Source: Mycolicibacter sp. MU0102 (GTDB taxonomy: Bacteria; Actinomycetota; Actinomycetes; Mycobacteriales; Mycobacteriaceae). Taken from it: DNA of 64,000 nucleotides. The stretch is taken from assembly GCF_963378105.1 (NCBI RefSeq), contig NZ_OY726398.1, positions 806,001 through 870,000 on the forward strand. The letters run 5' to 3'. A program made the translations under genes and the position numbers. Each line of letters starts with the position of its first letter. The stretch's first letter is position 1. Under the pieces are notes generated by a model. That model saw nothing but the letters and a program-made list of their open reading frames with translations. It was not told where the DNA came from and ran no database searches. Positions 15,105 through 24,505 of this stretch are shown here, one piece after another.

Positions 15105-15866
15105 GTGCCTCTCGCAGTCATTCGACGAACCGCCCTAGCCAGTGTCGTGCTCGTCGCCTCCGCCGGGCCGCCCACCGCTGCTGCGGTAAGTGACAAGATC
15201 CAGCTCGGCGGCGGTGCCGCGATCGTGCTGCACGACGACACACTCTGCACCCTGACCGCGATGGGGCACGACAGTGCCGGCCGGCTGATCGGTTTGACCG
15301 CCGCGAATTGCGGTGGGCCGGGCTCGTCCGTGGTCGTCGAGGGAGCCGAAGACCACGGCGCTGTGGGCACGGTGGTGGCCGCCGACGAGGGACTGGGCTA
15401 CGCCGTGATCGAGTTCGATCCGGTCAAGGTGAAGCCGATCGGCGACTACGAAGGCTTTGGGATCTTCGGCCTGGGTCCGAAAGAGCCGGAACCTGCCGCC
15501 CAAGAACCCGCGGGCGCAGAACCCGCCACCACCCAAGAACCCGCCGCCCCAGAACCCGCCACCGAAGAACCCGCCGCCCCGGAACCTGCCGCCCCCAAAC
15601 AGGCCTGCAAGCTCGGCCGCGGCACCGGCCTCAACTGCTACGACCTAGCGCCTGCCGGCGTGGACACCGCCGGTGAAGAGTGGTGGAAGCCCGGTGATGA
15701 CGGGTCGCCGATCACCATCGACAACCTGCTGATCGCCATGGTCCGCGACGGAAGCTTCCCGACCGCGCCGCTGGACCAGTCGGGGCCGGGGATCGTCAGG
15801 TTCAAGGCGATCCTGGACGACCTCAACACCAAGGGCGGCCCGGGCGCCGGGTTCGGCCTCGGCTAA
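15105..15866 (+). CDS. Exported trypsin-fold protein with all three catalytic residues replaced
   Basis: A 253-residue protein with a signal peptide (AVIRRTALASVVLVASA; cleavage near PTAAA). The body follows a chymotrypsin-fold plan. TAANC at 65-69 stands where active enzymes have TAAHC, so His is N68. LGYAVIEFD at 97-105 stands where D(Y/I)AVI is expected, so Asp is G98. GDDGSP at 197-202 stands for GDSGSP, so Ser is D199. A low-complexity insert of E-P-A repeats (about 127-165) interrupts the fold between the Asp and Ser strands. It is therefore almost certainly not a serine protease and may be a secreted binding protein. Transcribed alone, convergent with the DUF732 gene 3 bp downstream. 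Confidence 0.85.
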   Translation: MPLAVIRRTALASVVLVASAGPPTAAAVSDKIQLGGGAAIVLHDDTLCTLTAMGHDSAGRLIGLTAANCGGPGSSVVVEGAEDHGAVGTVVAADEGLGYAVIEFDPVKVKPIGDYEGFGIFGLGPKEPEPAAQEPAGAEPATTQEPAAPEPATEEPAAPEPAAPKQACKLGRGTGLNCYDLAPAGVDTAGEEWWKPGDDGSPITIDNLLIAMVRDGSFPTAPLDQSGPGIVRFKAILDDLNTKGGPGAGFGLG

Positions 15867-15869
15867 GCC

Positions 15870-16196
15870 TTAGGGCCGCAACGTCTCCGGGCAGATCTCG
15901 GCCTGCGCCGCCTGTATCTGAACGTCGGCGGCTTCGGGGCTGTAATAGAAGGTGTTGGTCAGCTGACGCACCAGGTCACCCGGCGAGATGCCGGAGCGGT
16001 AAGTCCCGGTGTGGCCGTACATCCGCAACTCGGCGCAGATGTAGTGCCCTGAGGTCACCTTGACGTGATCGGCGACCGGGATCGCCACCGGGGCGGCGTT
16101 GACCCGGGCCAGGTAGCTCGCGTCATCGGCGTGGGCGGCCGGCGCGGCGGTCAGTGCCGCGGCGGCCAGCAGGGGTGCGGCAATCCGGACGGTCAC
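15870..16196 (-). CDS. Small secreted DUF732 protein
   Basis: A 108-residue exported protein. The GTG at 16196 is chosen because GGAGGT lies 7 nt upstream; the ATG at 16202 would leave only 1 nt. Signal peptide VTVRIAAPLLAAAALTAAPAAHA, then a short mature helical domain with two Cys (YICAELRMYG and AEICPETL) that should form a disulphide. SPGDLVRQLTNTFYYSPEAADVQI is characteristic of DUF732. Mycobacteria encode many members; their role is not established. It is transcribed divergently from the first SRPBCC gene. Confidence 0.88.
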   Translation of the reverse strand: MTVRIAAPLLAAAALTAAPAAHADDASYLARVNAAPVAIPVADHVKVTSGHYICAELRMYGHTGTYRSGISPGDLVRQLTNTFYYSPEAADVQIQAAQAEICPETLRP

Positions 16197-16283
16197 ATGC
16201 ATGACCTCCATCGTGCCACCGCCACCCGGTGATGGGGCGACTCTCGGGCGGCCCAAATCCCCACACATCACCGCCCGCGTGGT

Positions 16284-16289
16284 TAGGGT
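16284..16289 (+). promoter_or_regulatory. Leaderless -10 of the first SRPBCC gene
   Basis: TAGGGT ends 7 nt before the ATG at 16297, with no Shine-Dalgarno between. Confidence 0.6.
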
Positions 16290-16296
16290 GCCTGCC

Positions 16297-16740
16297 ATGG
16301 CAGTCAAGGATTCCCGCGAGGTGGTTATCGAAGCGAGCGCGGAGGAGATCTTCGAGGTCCTCGCCGACGTCGAGTCTGTTCCGTCCTGGTCGCCGCAGTA
16401 CCAGAGTGCTGAGGTGCTCGACACCTACGACGACGGTCGCCCGCGTCGGGTGCGGATGAAGATCAAGGCGGCGGGCCTCACCGACGAGCAGGTCGTCGAG
16501 TACAGCTGGACCGACGACAGTGTCGGCTGGACCCTGGTGTCGGCCGGTCAGCTCAAGGCGCAGGACGCCAAGTACACGTTGACGCCGCAGGGCGACAAGA
16601 CCAAGGTGCGGTTCGACATGGATGTCGACCCGTCGATCCCGATCCCGGGGTTCCTGCTCAAGAGCACGCTCAAGGGCGGCATGAAGACCGCCACCGACGG
16701 CCTGCGCGACCAGGTGCTCAAGATCAAGAAGAGTCGCTGA
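16297..16740 (+). CDS. SRPBCC-family lipid/hydrophobe-binding protein (Rv0856 type)
   Basis: A 147-residue START/SRPBCC protein: first strand VKDSREVVIEASAEEIFEVLADVESVPSWSP, then YDDGRPRRVRMKIKAAGLTDEQ, a closing strand KVRFDMDVDPSIPIPGFLL and a long C-terminal helix lining the cavity. The fold binds hydrophobic ligands; some members are polyketide cyclases or lipid carriers, and no catalytic residues can be named. It is a clear paralogue of the next gene (SWSP, DDGRP, VRFD, IPxF blocks shared). The pair before dapC matches Rv0856-Rv0857-Rv0858c order. Confidence 0.9.
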   Translation: MAVKDSREVVIEASAEEIFEVLADVESVPSWSPQYQSAEVLDTYDDGRPRRVRMKIKAAGLTDEQVVEYSWTDDSVGWTLVSAGQLKAQDAKYTLTPQGDKTKVRFDMDVDPSIPIPGFLLKSTLKGGMKTATDGLRDQVLKIKKSR

Positions 16741-16782
16741 CTTCACCTGCGATGAAATCCCGCCGCCGGGAGGGCTCGGCGT

Positions 16783-16788
16783 TAGGCT
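16783..16788 (+). promoter_or_regulatory. Leaderless -10 of the second SRPBCC gene
   Basis: TAGGCT ends 7 nt before the GTG at 16796, the same geometry as its paralogue. Confidence 0.6.
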
Positions 16789-16795
16789 CGATCTA

Positions 16796-17248
16796 GTGGC
16801 TGTTCGAGCATCGCGGGAAATTGTGATTGACGCGCCGCCGGAGAAAATCCTCGACGCGCTCGCTGATGTGTCCGAGTTGGCTTCGTGGTCGCCGGTGCAC
16901 AAGCGCATCGAAGTCCTCGACAAGTACGAGGACGGCCGTCCCCATCACGTGCTGGCCACCATCAAGATTCTGGGCTTGGTGGACAAGGAGATCCTGGAAT
17001 ACCACTGGGGTCCGGACTGGATGGTCTGGGATGCCAAGGCGACGGCCCAGCAGCGCGCCCAGCACGTTGAATACACCCTGACTCGTGAAGGTCCCGACAG
17101 CACGAGGGTGCGCTTCGACATCACCGTCGAGCCGTCCGGGCCGATCCCGGAGTTCATCGTCCGGCGCGCCAGCAAGCTGGTGCTGAGCATCGCCACCGAA
17201 CGGCTGCGTCAGCAAATCATGGGCGACGACGCCCCTACCGAGCCGTAG
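16796..17248 (+). CDS. SRPBCC-family protein (Rv0857 type)
   Basis: A 150-residue paralogue of the preceding gene: RASREIVIDAPPEKILDALAD, then SWSPVHKRIEVLDKYEDGRP, YHWGPDWMVWDAK, TRVRFDITVEPSGPIPEF and a final amphipathic helix. It has its own promoter although it lies only 55 bp downstream, so the two paralogues can be expressed separately. Its 3' end overlaps the convergent dapC by 14 bp. Probably a cytoplasmic carrier of a hydrophobic ligand. Confidence 0.9.
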   Translation: MAVRASREIVIDAPPEKILDALADVSELASWSPVHKRIEVLDKYEDGRPHHVLATIKILGLVDKEILEYHWGPDWMVWDAKATAQQRAQHVEYTLTREGPDSTRVRFDITVEPSGPIPEFIVRRASKLVLSIATERLRQQIMGDDAPTEP

Positions 17249-18446
17249 CCGGCCCGTCGCGCAGCGTCTCCAGTCGCCGGATCGCCTCGTCGATGGTGTC
17301 CTCACGTTTGACGAAGGTGAACCGCACCAAGTGATTCCAGACATCGGGAGCGGTCGCTTCCGAACCGGGCACGCAGAACGCCGACAGTGGGATCGCGGCC
17401 ACCCCGGCCCGGTGCGGCAGCTCGGCGCAGAACGCCGTGCTGTCGTCATAGCCCAGCGGGCGGGGATCGGCGCACAGGAAATAGGTGCCGAAGCTGTCGT
17501 GCACCTCGAATCCGATGCCCCGCAAGCCGTCGGTCAACCGGTCGCGGCGCGCCTGCATGGTCGCGCACAGCGCCGCCACCCAGGCTTCCTCGGTGTTCAG
17601 CGCCAGCGCCACCGCCGGCTGAAACGGCGCACCGCCGACATAACTCAGGTACTGCTTGGCGGCCCGCACCCCGGCCAGCAGCTCGGCCGGCCCGCACGCC
17701 CACCCGATCTTCCAGCCGGTGCAGTTGAACATCTTCGCCGCACTGGAGATGGTGATGGTGCGCTCCGCCATCCCCTCGAAGGCGGCCAGCGGGTGATGGG
17801 TCCGTCCTTGGGAACCCGGGTAGACCAGGTGCTCATAGACCTCGTCGGAGATCACCAGCAGATCGGCCTCCACCGCAATGCGCGCGATCTCGGCCAACTC
17901 GGATTCGGTGAACACCGTGCCGGTCGGATTGTGCGGTGAGTTGACGATCAGCGCCCGGGTCGCCGGGGTGATGGCGCGCCGCAACGCGTCGGCATCCAAG
18001 GCGAATCCGCGCCCGTCGGGAACCAGCGACACACTGACCCGTCGCGCCCCGGCCATGGCGACCACCGGGGAATAGGAGTCGTAGAACGGTTCGAGCAGCA
18101 CCACGTCGGAACCCGGTTCCACCAGACCGAGCACCGCGGCGGCGATGGCCTCGGTAGCCCCTACGGTCACCAGGACTTCGGTGTCGGGGTCGTAGTCGAT
18201 CCCGTATTTCCGGGCGCGCTGCCCGGCGATGGCTTCGCGCAGGGCGGGGATGCCGGGCCCGGGCGGGTATTGGTTGACGCCATCGATGATCGCGGCCCGG
18301 GCGGCCTCGAGCATCGCGGGCGGGCCGTCCTCGTCGGGGAAGCCTTGGCCCAGGTTGACCGCGCCGATCCGTGCGGCCAGCGCCGACATCTCGGCGAAGA
18401 TCGTGGTGGCATAGGGCTCCAGCCGTGAGACCATCCGCGCCGTCAT
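17235..18446 (-). CDS. dapC: N-succinyldiaminopimelate aminotransferase (DapC)
   Basis: A 403-residue fold-type I PLP aminotransferase. In lysine and peptidoglycan synthesis it transfers an amino group to N-succinyl-2-amino-6-ketopimelate. Visible marks are VNLGQGFPDEDGP, YPPGPGIPALREAIA, NSPHNPTGTVF (cofactor contact), VISDEVYEHLVY and the Schiff-base Lys in SSAAKMFNCTGWKIGW; RFTFVKRED carries the carboxylate-binding Arg. The start MTARMVSRLEPYA at 18446 is chosen over an 18-codon extension because TAGGCT lies 8 nt upstream. Gene order (Rv0857-dapC-fadA) supports the assignment. A generic kynurenine-type aminotransferase is the alternative. Confidence 0.88.
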   Translation of the reverse strand: MTARMVSRLEPYATTIFAEMSALAARIGAVNLGQGFPDEDGPPAMLEAARAAIIDGVNQYPPGPGIPALREAIAGQRARKYGIDYDPDTEVLVTVGATEAIAAAVLGLVEPGSDVVLLEPFYDSYSPVVAMAGARRVSVSLVPDGRGFALDADALRRAITPATRALIVNSPHNPTGTVFTESELAEIARIAVEADLLVISDEVYEHLVYPGSQGRTHHPLAAFEGMAERTITISSAAKMFNCTGWKIGWACGPAELLAGVRAAKQYLSYVGGAPFQPAVALALNTEEAWVAALCATMQARRDRLTDGLRGIGFEVHDSFGTYFLCADPRPLGYDDSTAFCAELPHRAGVAAIPLSAFCVPGSEATAPDVWNHLVRFTFVKREDTIDEAIRRLETLRDGPATAR

Positions 18447-18454
18447 GGGACCCG

Positions 18455-18460
18455 AGCCTA
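18455..18460 (-). promoter_or_regulatory. Leaderless -10 of dapC
   Basis: On the minus strand TAGGCT lies 8 nt before the ATG at 18446. Confidence 0.5.
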
Positions 18461-18477
18461 GAGGGCGTCGTCGGACA

Positions 18478-18538
18478 GCCGAGCGTGAAGTTGGCTTCAC
18501 GTTCAGGCTCCCAGCGTGAAGCCACCTTCACGCTCGGC
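18478..18538. repeat. Nested inverted repeat, GCCGAGCGTG family
   Basis: Arms 18478-18501 and 18515-18538 (24 bp, one mismatch) enclose a 13-nt loop. Each arm is itself a hairpin CGTGAAG-N4-CTTCACG. It lies between the divergent starts of dapC and fadA, unlike the related repeats at 37189 and 48086, which lie between convergent genes. Confidence 0.8.
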
Positions 18539-18682
18539 GAAGGAGCGGCCGAAACCGGGCCCCCAGAAGGACCAACCATCCGGTTGATAGGCCGCCCTGT
18601 TAGGCTGGGAATTCGGGGACTACGCTCCGACCAAGACGCAGTCGATCCGCATCGAATACCAAATACTGAAGAGGAATCGCCC

Positions 18683-19894
<1,212 letters not shown>

Positions 19895-19909
19895 GAGGGC
19901 TTGTAAAAA

Positions 19910-22042
19910 ATGGCAGAGAACACCATCAAGTGGGACAAGGACGCCGACGGCATCGTCACGCTGACCCTGGATGACCCGACCGGGTCGGCCAACGTCATGA
20001 ACGAGCACTACCGCGAGTCCATGCACAACGCGGTGCAGCGCCTGAACGAGGAGAAGGACTCGGTCACCGGTGTGGTCGTCACCAGCGCGAAGAAGACCTT
20101 CTTCGCCGGCGGTGACCTCAAGGCGATGATCCACGTCGGTCCGGCCGACGCCCAGGCCGTCTTCGACCAGTGCGAGGGCATCAAGGCTGACCTGCGCGCC
20201 CTGGAGACCCTCGGCAAGCCGGTCGTGGCCGCCATCAACGGCGCCGCCCTCGGCGGTGGCCTGGAGATCGCGCTGGCGTGTCACCACCGCATCGCGGCCG
20301 ACGCCAAGGGCAGCCAGCTCGGCCTGCCCGAGGTCACCCTGGGCCTGCTGCCCGGCGGCGGCGGTGTCGCCCGCACGGTGCGCATGCTCGGCATCCAGAA
20401 CGCCTTCATGAACGTGCTGGCGCAGGGCACCCGCTTCAAGCCGGCCAAGGCCAAGGAGATTGGCCTGGTCGACGAGGTGCTGCCGACTGTCGAGGAACTG
20501 GTGCCCGCCGCCAAGGCGTGGATCAAGGCCAACCCGGACGCCGGAGTGCAGCCGTGGGATGCCAAGGGCTACAAGATGCCCGGCGGCACCCCGGCCACCC
20601 CTGCCCTGGCGGCCATCCTGCCGTCGTTCCCGGCCCTGCTGCGCAAGCAGGTCAAGGGGGCCAACATGCCCGCGCCGCGGGCGATCCTGGCCGCCGCGAT
20701 CGAGGGTGCGCAGGTGGACTTCGACACCGCCAGCCGCATCGAGACCCGCTACTTCATCTCGCTGGTCACCGGCAACGTCGCCAAGAACATGATCCAGGCG
20801 TTCTTCTTCGACCTGCAGCACATCAACGGCGGCGGCAGCCGGCCCGAGGGCATTGCGCAGACCCCGATCCGCAAGATCGGTGTGCTCGGTGCCGGGATGA
20901 TGGGCGCCGGTATCGCCTACGTGTCGGCCAAGGCCGGCTACGACGTGGTGCTCAAGGACGTCTCGCTCGAGGCGGCCCAGCGCGGCAAGGGCTACTCGGA
21001 GAAGCTGGAAGCCAAGGCACTCGAGCGGGGTCGCACCACCGCCGAGAAGTCGCAGGCGCTGCTGGACAAGATCACCCCGACCGCCGACCCGCAGGACCTG
21101 GCCGGCGTCGACTTCGTGATCGAGGCCGTCTTCGAGAGCCAGGACCTCAAGCACAAGGTGTTCCAGGAGATCGAGGACATCGTCGAGCCCAACGCGCTGC
21201 TGGGATCGAACACCTCCACGCTGCCGATCACCGGTCTGGCGACCGGCGTGAAGCGCCAGGAGGACTTCATCGGGATCCACTTCTTCTCCCCGGTCGACAA
21301 GATGCCGCTGGTGGAGATCATCAAGGGCGAGAAGACCTCCGACGAGGCGCTGGCCCGGGTGTTCGACTACGTGCTGGCGATCAAGAAGACGCCCATCGTG
21401 GTCAACGACAGCCGCGGCTTCTACACCTCGCGTGTGATCGGCACCTTCGTCAACGAGGCGCTGATGATGCTCGGTGAGGGCGTCGAGCCGGCCAGCATCG
21501 AGCAGGCCGGTCTGCAGGCCGGCTACCCGGCCGCTCCGCTGCAGCTCTGCGACGAGCTCAACCTGGAGCTGATGCAGAAGATCGCCACCGCCACCCGCGA
21601 GGGTGTCGAGGCGGCCGGTGGCACGCTGGCCAAGCAGCAGAACGAAGAGGTCGTCGACAAGATGATCGAGATCGGCCGTCCGTCGCGCCTCAAGGGTGCC
21701 GGCTTCTACGAGTACGTCGACGGCAAACGCACCGGTCTGTGGCCGGGCCTGCGGGAGACGTTCAACTCGGGCAGTTCCACCCCGCCGCTGCAGGACATGA
21801 TCGACCGGATGCTCTTCGCCGAGGTGCTCGAAACCCAGAAGTGCTTCGACGAGGGTGTGCTGACCTCGACCGCCGACGCCAACATTGGCGCGATCATGGG
21901 CATCGGGTTCCCGGCCTGGACCGGTGGCACCGCGCAGTTCATCACCGGCTACCCGGGCGGCAAGGCCGCCTTCGTGGCGCGGGCCCAGGAACTGGCCGCC
22001 ACCTACGGCGACCGGTTCAACCCGCCGGCGTCGCTTCTCTAG
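19910..22042 (+). CDS. fadB: Fatty-acid oxidation complex alpha subunit FadB
   Basis: A 710-residue bifunctional enzyme. Residues ~1-190 are an enoyl-CoA hydratase with FFAGGDLKAM and the two catalytic glutamates E119 (GGGLEIAL) and E141 (LPEVTLGLLPGGGG). From ~320 a 3-hydroxyacyl-CoA dehydrogenase follows: GVLGAGMMGAGIAYVSAKAG binds NAD and GIHFFSPVDKMPLVEII carries the catalytic His. A C-terminal 6PGDH-like helical pair completes it. It forms the complex with FadA and performs the middle two steps of beta-oxidation. All key residues are present. The operon is Rv0859-Rv0860-like. Confidence 0.96.
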   Translation: MAENTIKWDKDADGIVTLTLDDPTGSANVMNEHYRESMHNAVQRLNEEKDSVTGVVVTSAKKTFFAGGDLKAMIHVGPADAQAVFDQCEGIKADLRALETLGKPVVAAINGAALGGGLEIALACHHRIAADAKGSQLGLPEVTLGLLPGGGGVARTVRMLGIQNAFMNVLAQGTRFKPAKAKEIGLVDEVLPTVEELVPAAKAWIKANPDAGVQPWDAKGYKMPGGTPATPALAAILPSFPALLRKQVKGANMPAPRAILAAAIEGAQVDFDTASRIETRYFISLVTGNVAKNMIQAFFFDLQHINGGGSRPEGIAQTPIRKIGVLGAGMMGAGIAYVSAKAGYDVVLKDVSLEAAQRGKGYSEKLEAKALERGRTTAEKSQALLDKITPTADPQDLAGVDFVIEAVFESQDLKHKVFQEIEDIVEPNALLGSNTSTLPITGLATGVKRQEDFIGIHFFSPVDKMPLVEIIKGEKTSDEALARVFDYVLAIKKTPIVVNDSRGFYTSRVIGTFVNEALMMLGEGVEPASIEQAGLQAGYPAAPLQLCDELNLELMQKIATATREGVEAAGGTLAKQQNEEVVDKMIEIGRPSRLKGAGFYEYVDGKRTGLWPGLRETFNSGSSTPPLQDMIDRMLFAEVLETQKCFDEGVLTSTADANIGAIMGIGFPAWTGGTAQFITGYPGGKAAFVARAQELAATYGDRFNPPASLL

Positions 22043-22055
22043 TCAGCTGGACAAC

Positions 22056-22340
22056 GTGGAATCCCCCGAAACCCCGCGGTTTCGGGGGATTCTGCGTTTT
22101 CTGGACTACCGGGTCAGCGTCGGGGCACTGATCGAGGTGGCGCTGTGGCTCGGCCTGGTCTACGTGATCCTCGGCGTGGTGTGGCTGTTCCTGCACCCCG
22201 ACGGCGTCGAACGGCTCCAGGCGCAGGCCGAGCGGCAGTACGGCATTCCGCCGGCCAGTGTCTACGAGGTGGCGACGGTGACCTCGGTGGCGCTGTGGCC
22301 GGTGATGCTGCTGCTGCCGGCCGACGTCTGCGTGCGCTGA
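22056..22340 (+). CDS. Small membrane protein behind fadB
   Basis: A 94-residue frame from GTG 22056. It has a cytoplasmic N-terminus, a membrane segment (SVGALIEVALWLGLVYVILGVVWLFL), a short loop (HPDGVERLQAQAERQYG) and a second hydrophobic segment (ATVTSVALWPVMLLLPADV). Composition and third-position GC support coding. Its first twelve codons coincide with a 15-bp perfect hairpin, so either the start is further in (no better start is seen) or expression passes through this structure. Function unknown. It converges with the flavin-type gene at 22347. Confidence 0.7.
   Translation: MESPETPRFRGILRFLDYRVSVGALIEVALWLGLVYVILGVVWLFLHPDGVERLQAQAERQYGIPPASVYEVATVTSVALWPVMLLLPADVCVR
22059..22092. 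terminator. Strong hairpin after fadB, lacking a U-tract
   Basis: Arms 22059-22073 and 22078-22092 are perfect 15-bp complements around a 4-nt loop, 17 bp after the fadB stop. There is no T run directly after it (TGCGTTTTC follows), and it overlaps the start of the small membrane gene. It could be a partial terminator, an mRNA 3' stabiliser or a translation block. Confidence 0.65.
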
Positions 22341-22346
22341 GCCGCG

Positions 22347-22772
22347 TTAGATCGCCCCCAGGTCTGCCGAAATCCAGTGCTGGGGACGCAGATAGATGAC
22401 CACCTGCTCGCCCAGTTCGGCCAGCGCGTACTCGAGGAACTTCTTGGCCCGATCGGGCGGCAGGTAGCGGTGGGCCAGCTCGGCGTGCAGTTCTTCGGTG
22501 CCGGGCTCGATGCGGCTGACGGTGCCGTCGACTGCGACGTAGCGCAGCGTCGGCTCGGTGCGCTCCACCATCAGCGAGAAGCTTCCGGCCGCCTCGATGA
22601 GCTGGGCTTTGCGCGACCCGGCCCCGGTCAACACCCAGGGCTCGCCGCCGGGAGCGTACTGGTACCAGATCGGCACCGTCAGGGGGCCGCGGCCGGCGCC
22701 GGCGTTCACCGACAGTGCGGCGATGTGCGGCTCGGCCAGAAAGTGCTCGCGCTCGTCCTTGGACAGGGCCAT
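22347..22772 (-). CDS. Pyridoxamine-5'-phosphate-oxidase-like (flavin/F420 split-barrel) protein
   Basis: A 141-residue split-barrel protein: MALSKDEREHFLAEPHIAAL, then GPLTVPIWYQYAPGGEPWVLT, KAQLIEAAGSFSLMVER and PTLRYVAVDGTVSRIEPG. These are the barrel strands and turn typical of the family that binds FMN or F420. The length is that of the minimal domain. The reaction is unknown; many mycobacterial members reduce quinones or other compounds. It has its own TAGCCT leaderless promoter and lies downstream of xpb on the same strand. Confidence 0.87.
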   Translation of the reverse strand: MALSKDEREHFLAEPHIAALSVNAGAGRGPLTVPIWYQYAPGGEPWVLTGAGSRKAQLIEAAGSFSLMVERTEPTLRYVAVDGTVSRIEPGTEELHAELAHRYLPPDRAKKFLEYALAELGEQVVIYLRPQHWISADLGAI

Positions 22773-22779
22773 GTTTTTC

Positions 22780-22785
22780 AGGCTA
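22780..22785 (-). promoter_or_regulatory. Leaderless -10 of the PNPOx-like gene
   Basis: On the minus strand TAGCCT lies 7 nt before the ATG at 22772. Confidence 0.55.
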
Positions 22786-22817
22786 ACCGCGATACCGGTG
22801 CCGTGCCGGCCGGTTCC

Positions 22818-24470
22818 TCAGATCGCCGGACCGAGCAGGTCGTCGGCGTCGCGGATGATGTAGCCGTAGCCCTGCTCGGCCAGGAACCGCTGCCGGTGTG
22901 CCGCGTATTCGGCGTCCAGACTGTCGCGGGCAACCACCGAATAGAACACCGCGCCGCCGCCATCGGCCTTGGGACGCAACAGCCGGCCAAGCCGCTGAGC
23001 CTCCTCCTGGCGCGAACCGAAGGTGCCCGAGACCTGTACGGCCACCGATGCTTCGGGCAGGTCGATGGAGAAGTTGGCCACCTTGGAGACCACCAGGGTG
23101 GAGATCTCACCCCGACGGAAGGCGTCGAACAGCTTCTCGCGCTCGGCGGTACGCGTCGAGCCCTGGATCACCGGGGCGTCCAACTGCTCGCCCAGTTCTT
23201 CGAGCTGGTCCAGATAGGCGCCGATCACCAGAGTCTGCTCGCCGGCGTGCTGCTTGAGGATCGAGCGCACCACCGCGATCTTGGAGTGCACCGTCGAGCA
23301 CAGCTTGTAGCGCTCCTCGGGTTCGGCGACGGCGTAGGTCATCCGCTCGCTCTCGGTCATGGTGACCCGCACCTCGATGCATTCGGCCGGGGCGATCCAG
23401 CCCTGCGCCTCGATGTCCTTCCACGGTGCGTCGTAACGCTTGGGCCCGATCAGCGAGAACACGTCGCCCTCGCGGCCGTCCTCGCGGATCAGCGTCGCGG
23501 TCAGTCCGAGGCGGCGGCGTGACTGCAGGTCCGCGGTCATCCGGAACACCGGCGCGGGCAGCAGGTGCACCTCGTCGTAGATGATCAGCCCCCAGTCGCG
23601 GCTGTCGAACAGCTCCAGGTGCCGATACTCGCCCTTGGTACGCCGGGTGATCACCTGATAGGTGGCGATGGTGACCGGTCGGATCTCCTTGCGCTCACCG
23701 GAATACTCGCCGATCTCGTCTTCGGTCAGCGACGTGCGTGCCACCAGTTCGCGTTTCCACTGCCGGCCCGCGACGGTGTTGGTGACGAGGATCAGCGTGG
23801 TGGCCTTGGCCTTGGCCATCGCCGCGGCACCGACCAGCGTCTTGCCGGCACCGCAGGGCAACACCACTACCCCCGAACCACCGGACCAGAACGAGTCCGC
23901 GGCCATCTCCTGATAGTCCCGAAGGTGCCAGCCGTCCTGGGCCAGGTCGATCGGATGAGCCTCGCCGTCGACGTACCCCGCCAGATCCTCTGCGGGCCAC
24001 CCGATCTTGAGCAGCATCTGCTTGACTCGGCCGCGCTCACTGGGATGCACCACGACGGTGTCGTCATCGAGGCGGGCACCGAGCATCGGGGCGATCTTCT
24101 TGTTACGCAGCACCTCCTCGAGCACCGCGCGATCCAGGCTGACCAGCGTCAGGCCGTGCACCGGGCTCTTCACCAGCTGCAGGCGCCCGTAGCGGGCCAT
24201 GGTGTCGACGATGTCGACCAGCAGCGGTTGCGGCACCGCGTACCGAGAATGGCTGACCAGGGCGTCGACCACCTGCTCGGCGTCGTGGCCGGCGGCTCGG
24301 GCGTTCCACAACGCCAGCGGGGTGATGCGGTAGGTGTGGATGTGCTCCGGGGCCCGCTCGAGCTCGGCGAACGGCGCGATAGCGGCGCGCGCCGAACCGG
24401 CCTGTTCGTGGTCGACCTCGAGCAGCACGGTCTTGTCGGATTGGACGATCAACGGCCCGTCAGCGCTCAT
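22818..24470 (-). CDS. xpb: XPB-type DNA helicase (ERCC3 homologue)
   Basis: A 550-residue superfamily 2 helicase like M. tuberculosis Rv0861c. An N-terminal damage-recognition region (about 1-175) precedes WHLRDYQEMA and the Walker A motif VVLPCGAGKTLVGAAAM (about 203-217). DEVH follows (IIYDEVHLLPAP), then LTATLIREDGREG, and the C-terminal RecA domain with VIQGSTRTAEREKLF and RQEEAQRLGRLLRPK (motif VI). It unwinds DNA with ATP, probably in nucleotide-excision repair. ATG 24470 is preferred over 24479 because GATAAT lies 7 nt upstream. The gene encoding its probable partner lies 35 bp upstream. Confidence 0.95.
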   Translation of the reverse strand: MSADGPLIVQSDKTVLLEVDHEQAGSARAAIAPFAELERAPEHIHTYRITPLALWNARAAGHDAEQVVDALVSHSRYAVPQPLLVDIVDTMARYGRLQLVKSPVHGLTLVSLDRAVLEEVLRNKKIAPMLGARLDDDTVVVHPSERGRVKQMLLKIGWPAEDLAGYVDGEAHPIDLAQDGWHLRDYQEMAADSFWSGGSGVVVLPCGAGKTLVGAAAMAKAKATTLILVTNTVAGRQWKRELVARTSLTEDEIGEYSGERKEIRPVTIATYQVITRRTKGEYRHLELFDSRDWGLIIYDEVHLLPAPVFRMTADLQSRRRLGLTATLIREDGREGDVFSLIGPKRYDAPWKDIEAQGWIAPAECIEVRVTMTESERMTYAVAEPEERYKLCSTVHSKIAVVRSILKQHAGEQTLVIGAYLDQLEELGEQLDAPVIQGSTRTAEREKLFDAFRRGEISTLVVSKVANFSIDLPEASVAVQVSGTFGSRQEEAQRLGRLLRPKADGGGAVFYSVVARDSLDAEYAAHRQRFLAEQGYGYIIRDADDLLGPAI

Positions 24471-24477
24471 GGGGCCC

Positions 24478-24483
24478 ATTATC
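24478..24483 (-). promoter_or_regulatory. Leaderless -10 of xpb
   Basis: On the minus strand GATAAT, one mismatch from TATAAT, lies 7 nt before the ATG at 24470. Confidence 0.5.
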
Positions 24484-24505
24484 CGGGCTGCCCCGACATG
24501 CGTCG

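Noticed and set aside
15478..15600. Short tandem repeats of GAACCCGCC as a CRISPR or VNTR
   Set aside because: Units are 9-15 bp and in frame with the E-P-A segment of the secreted protein; no unique spacers.
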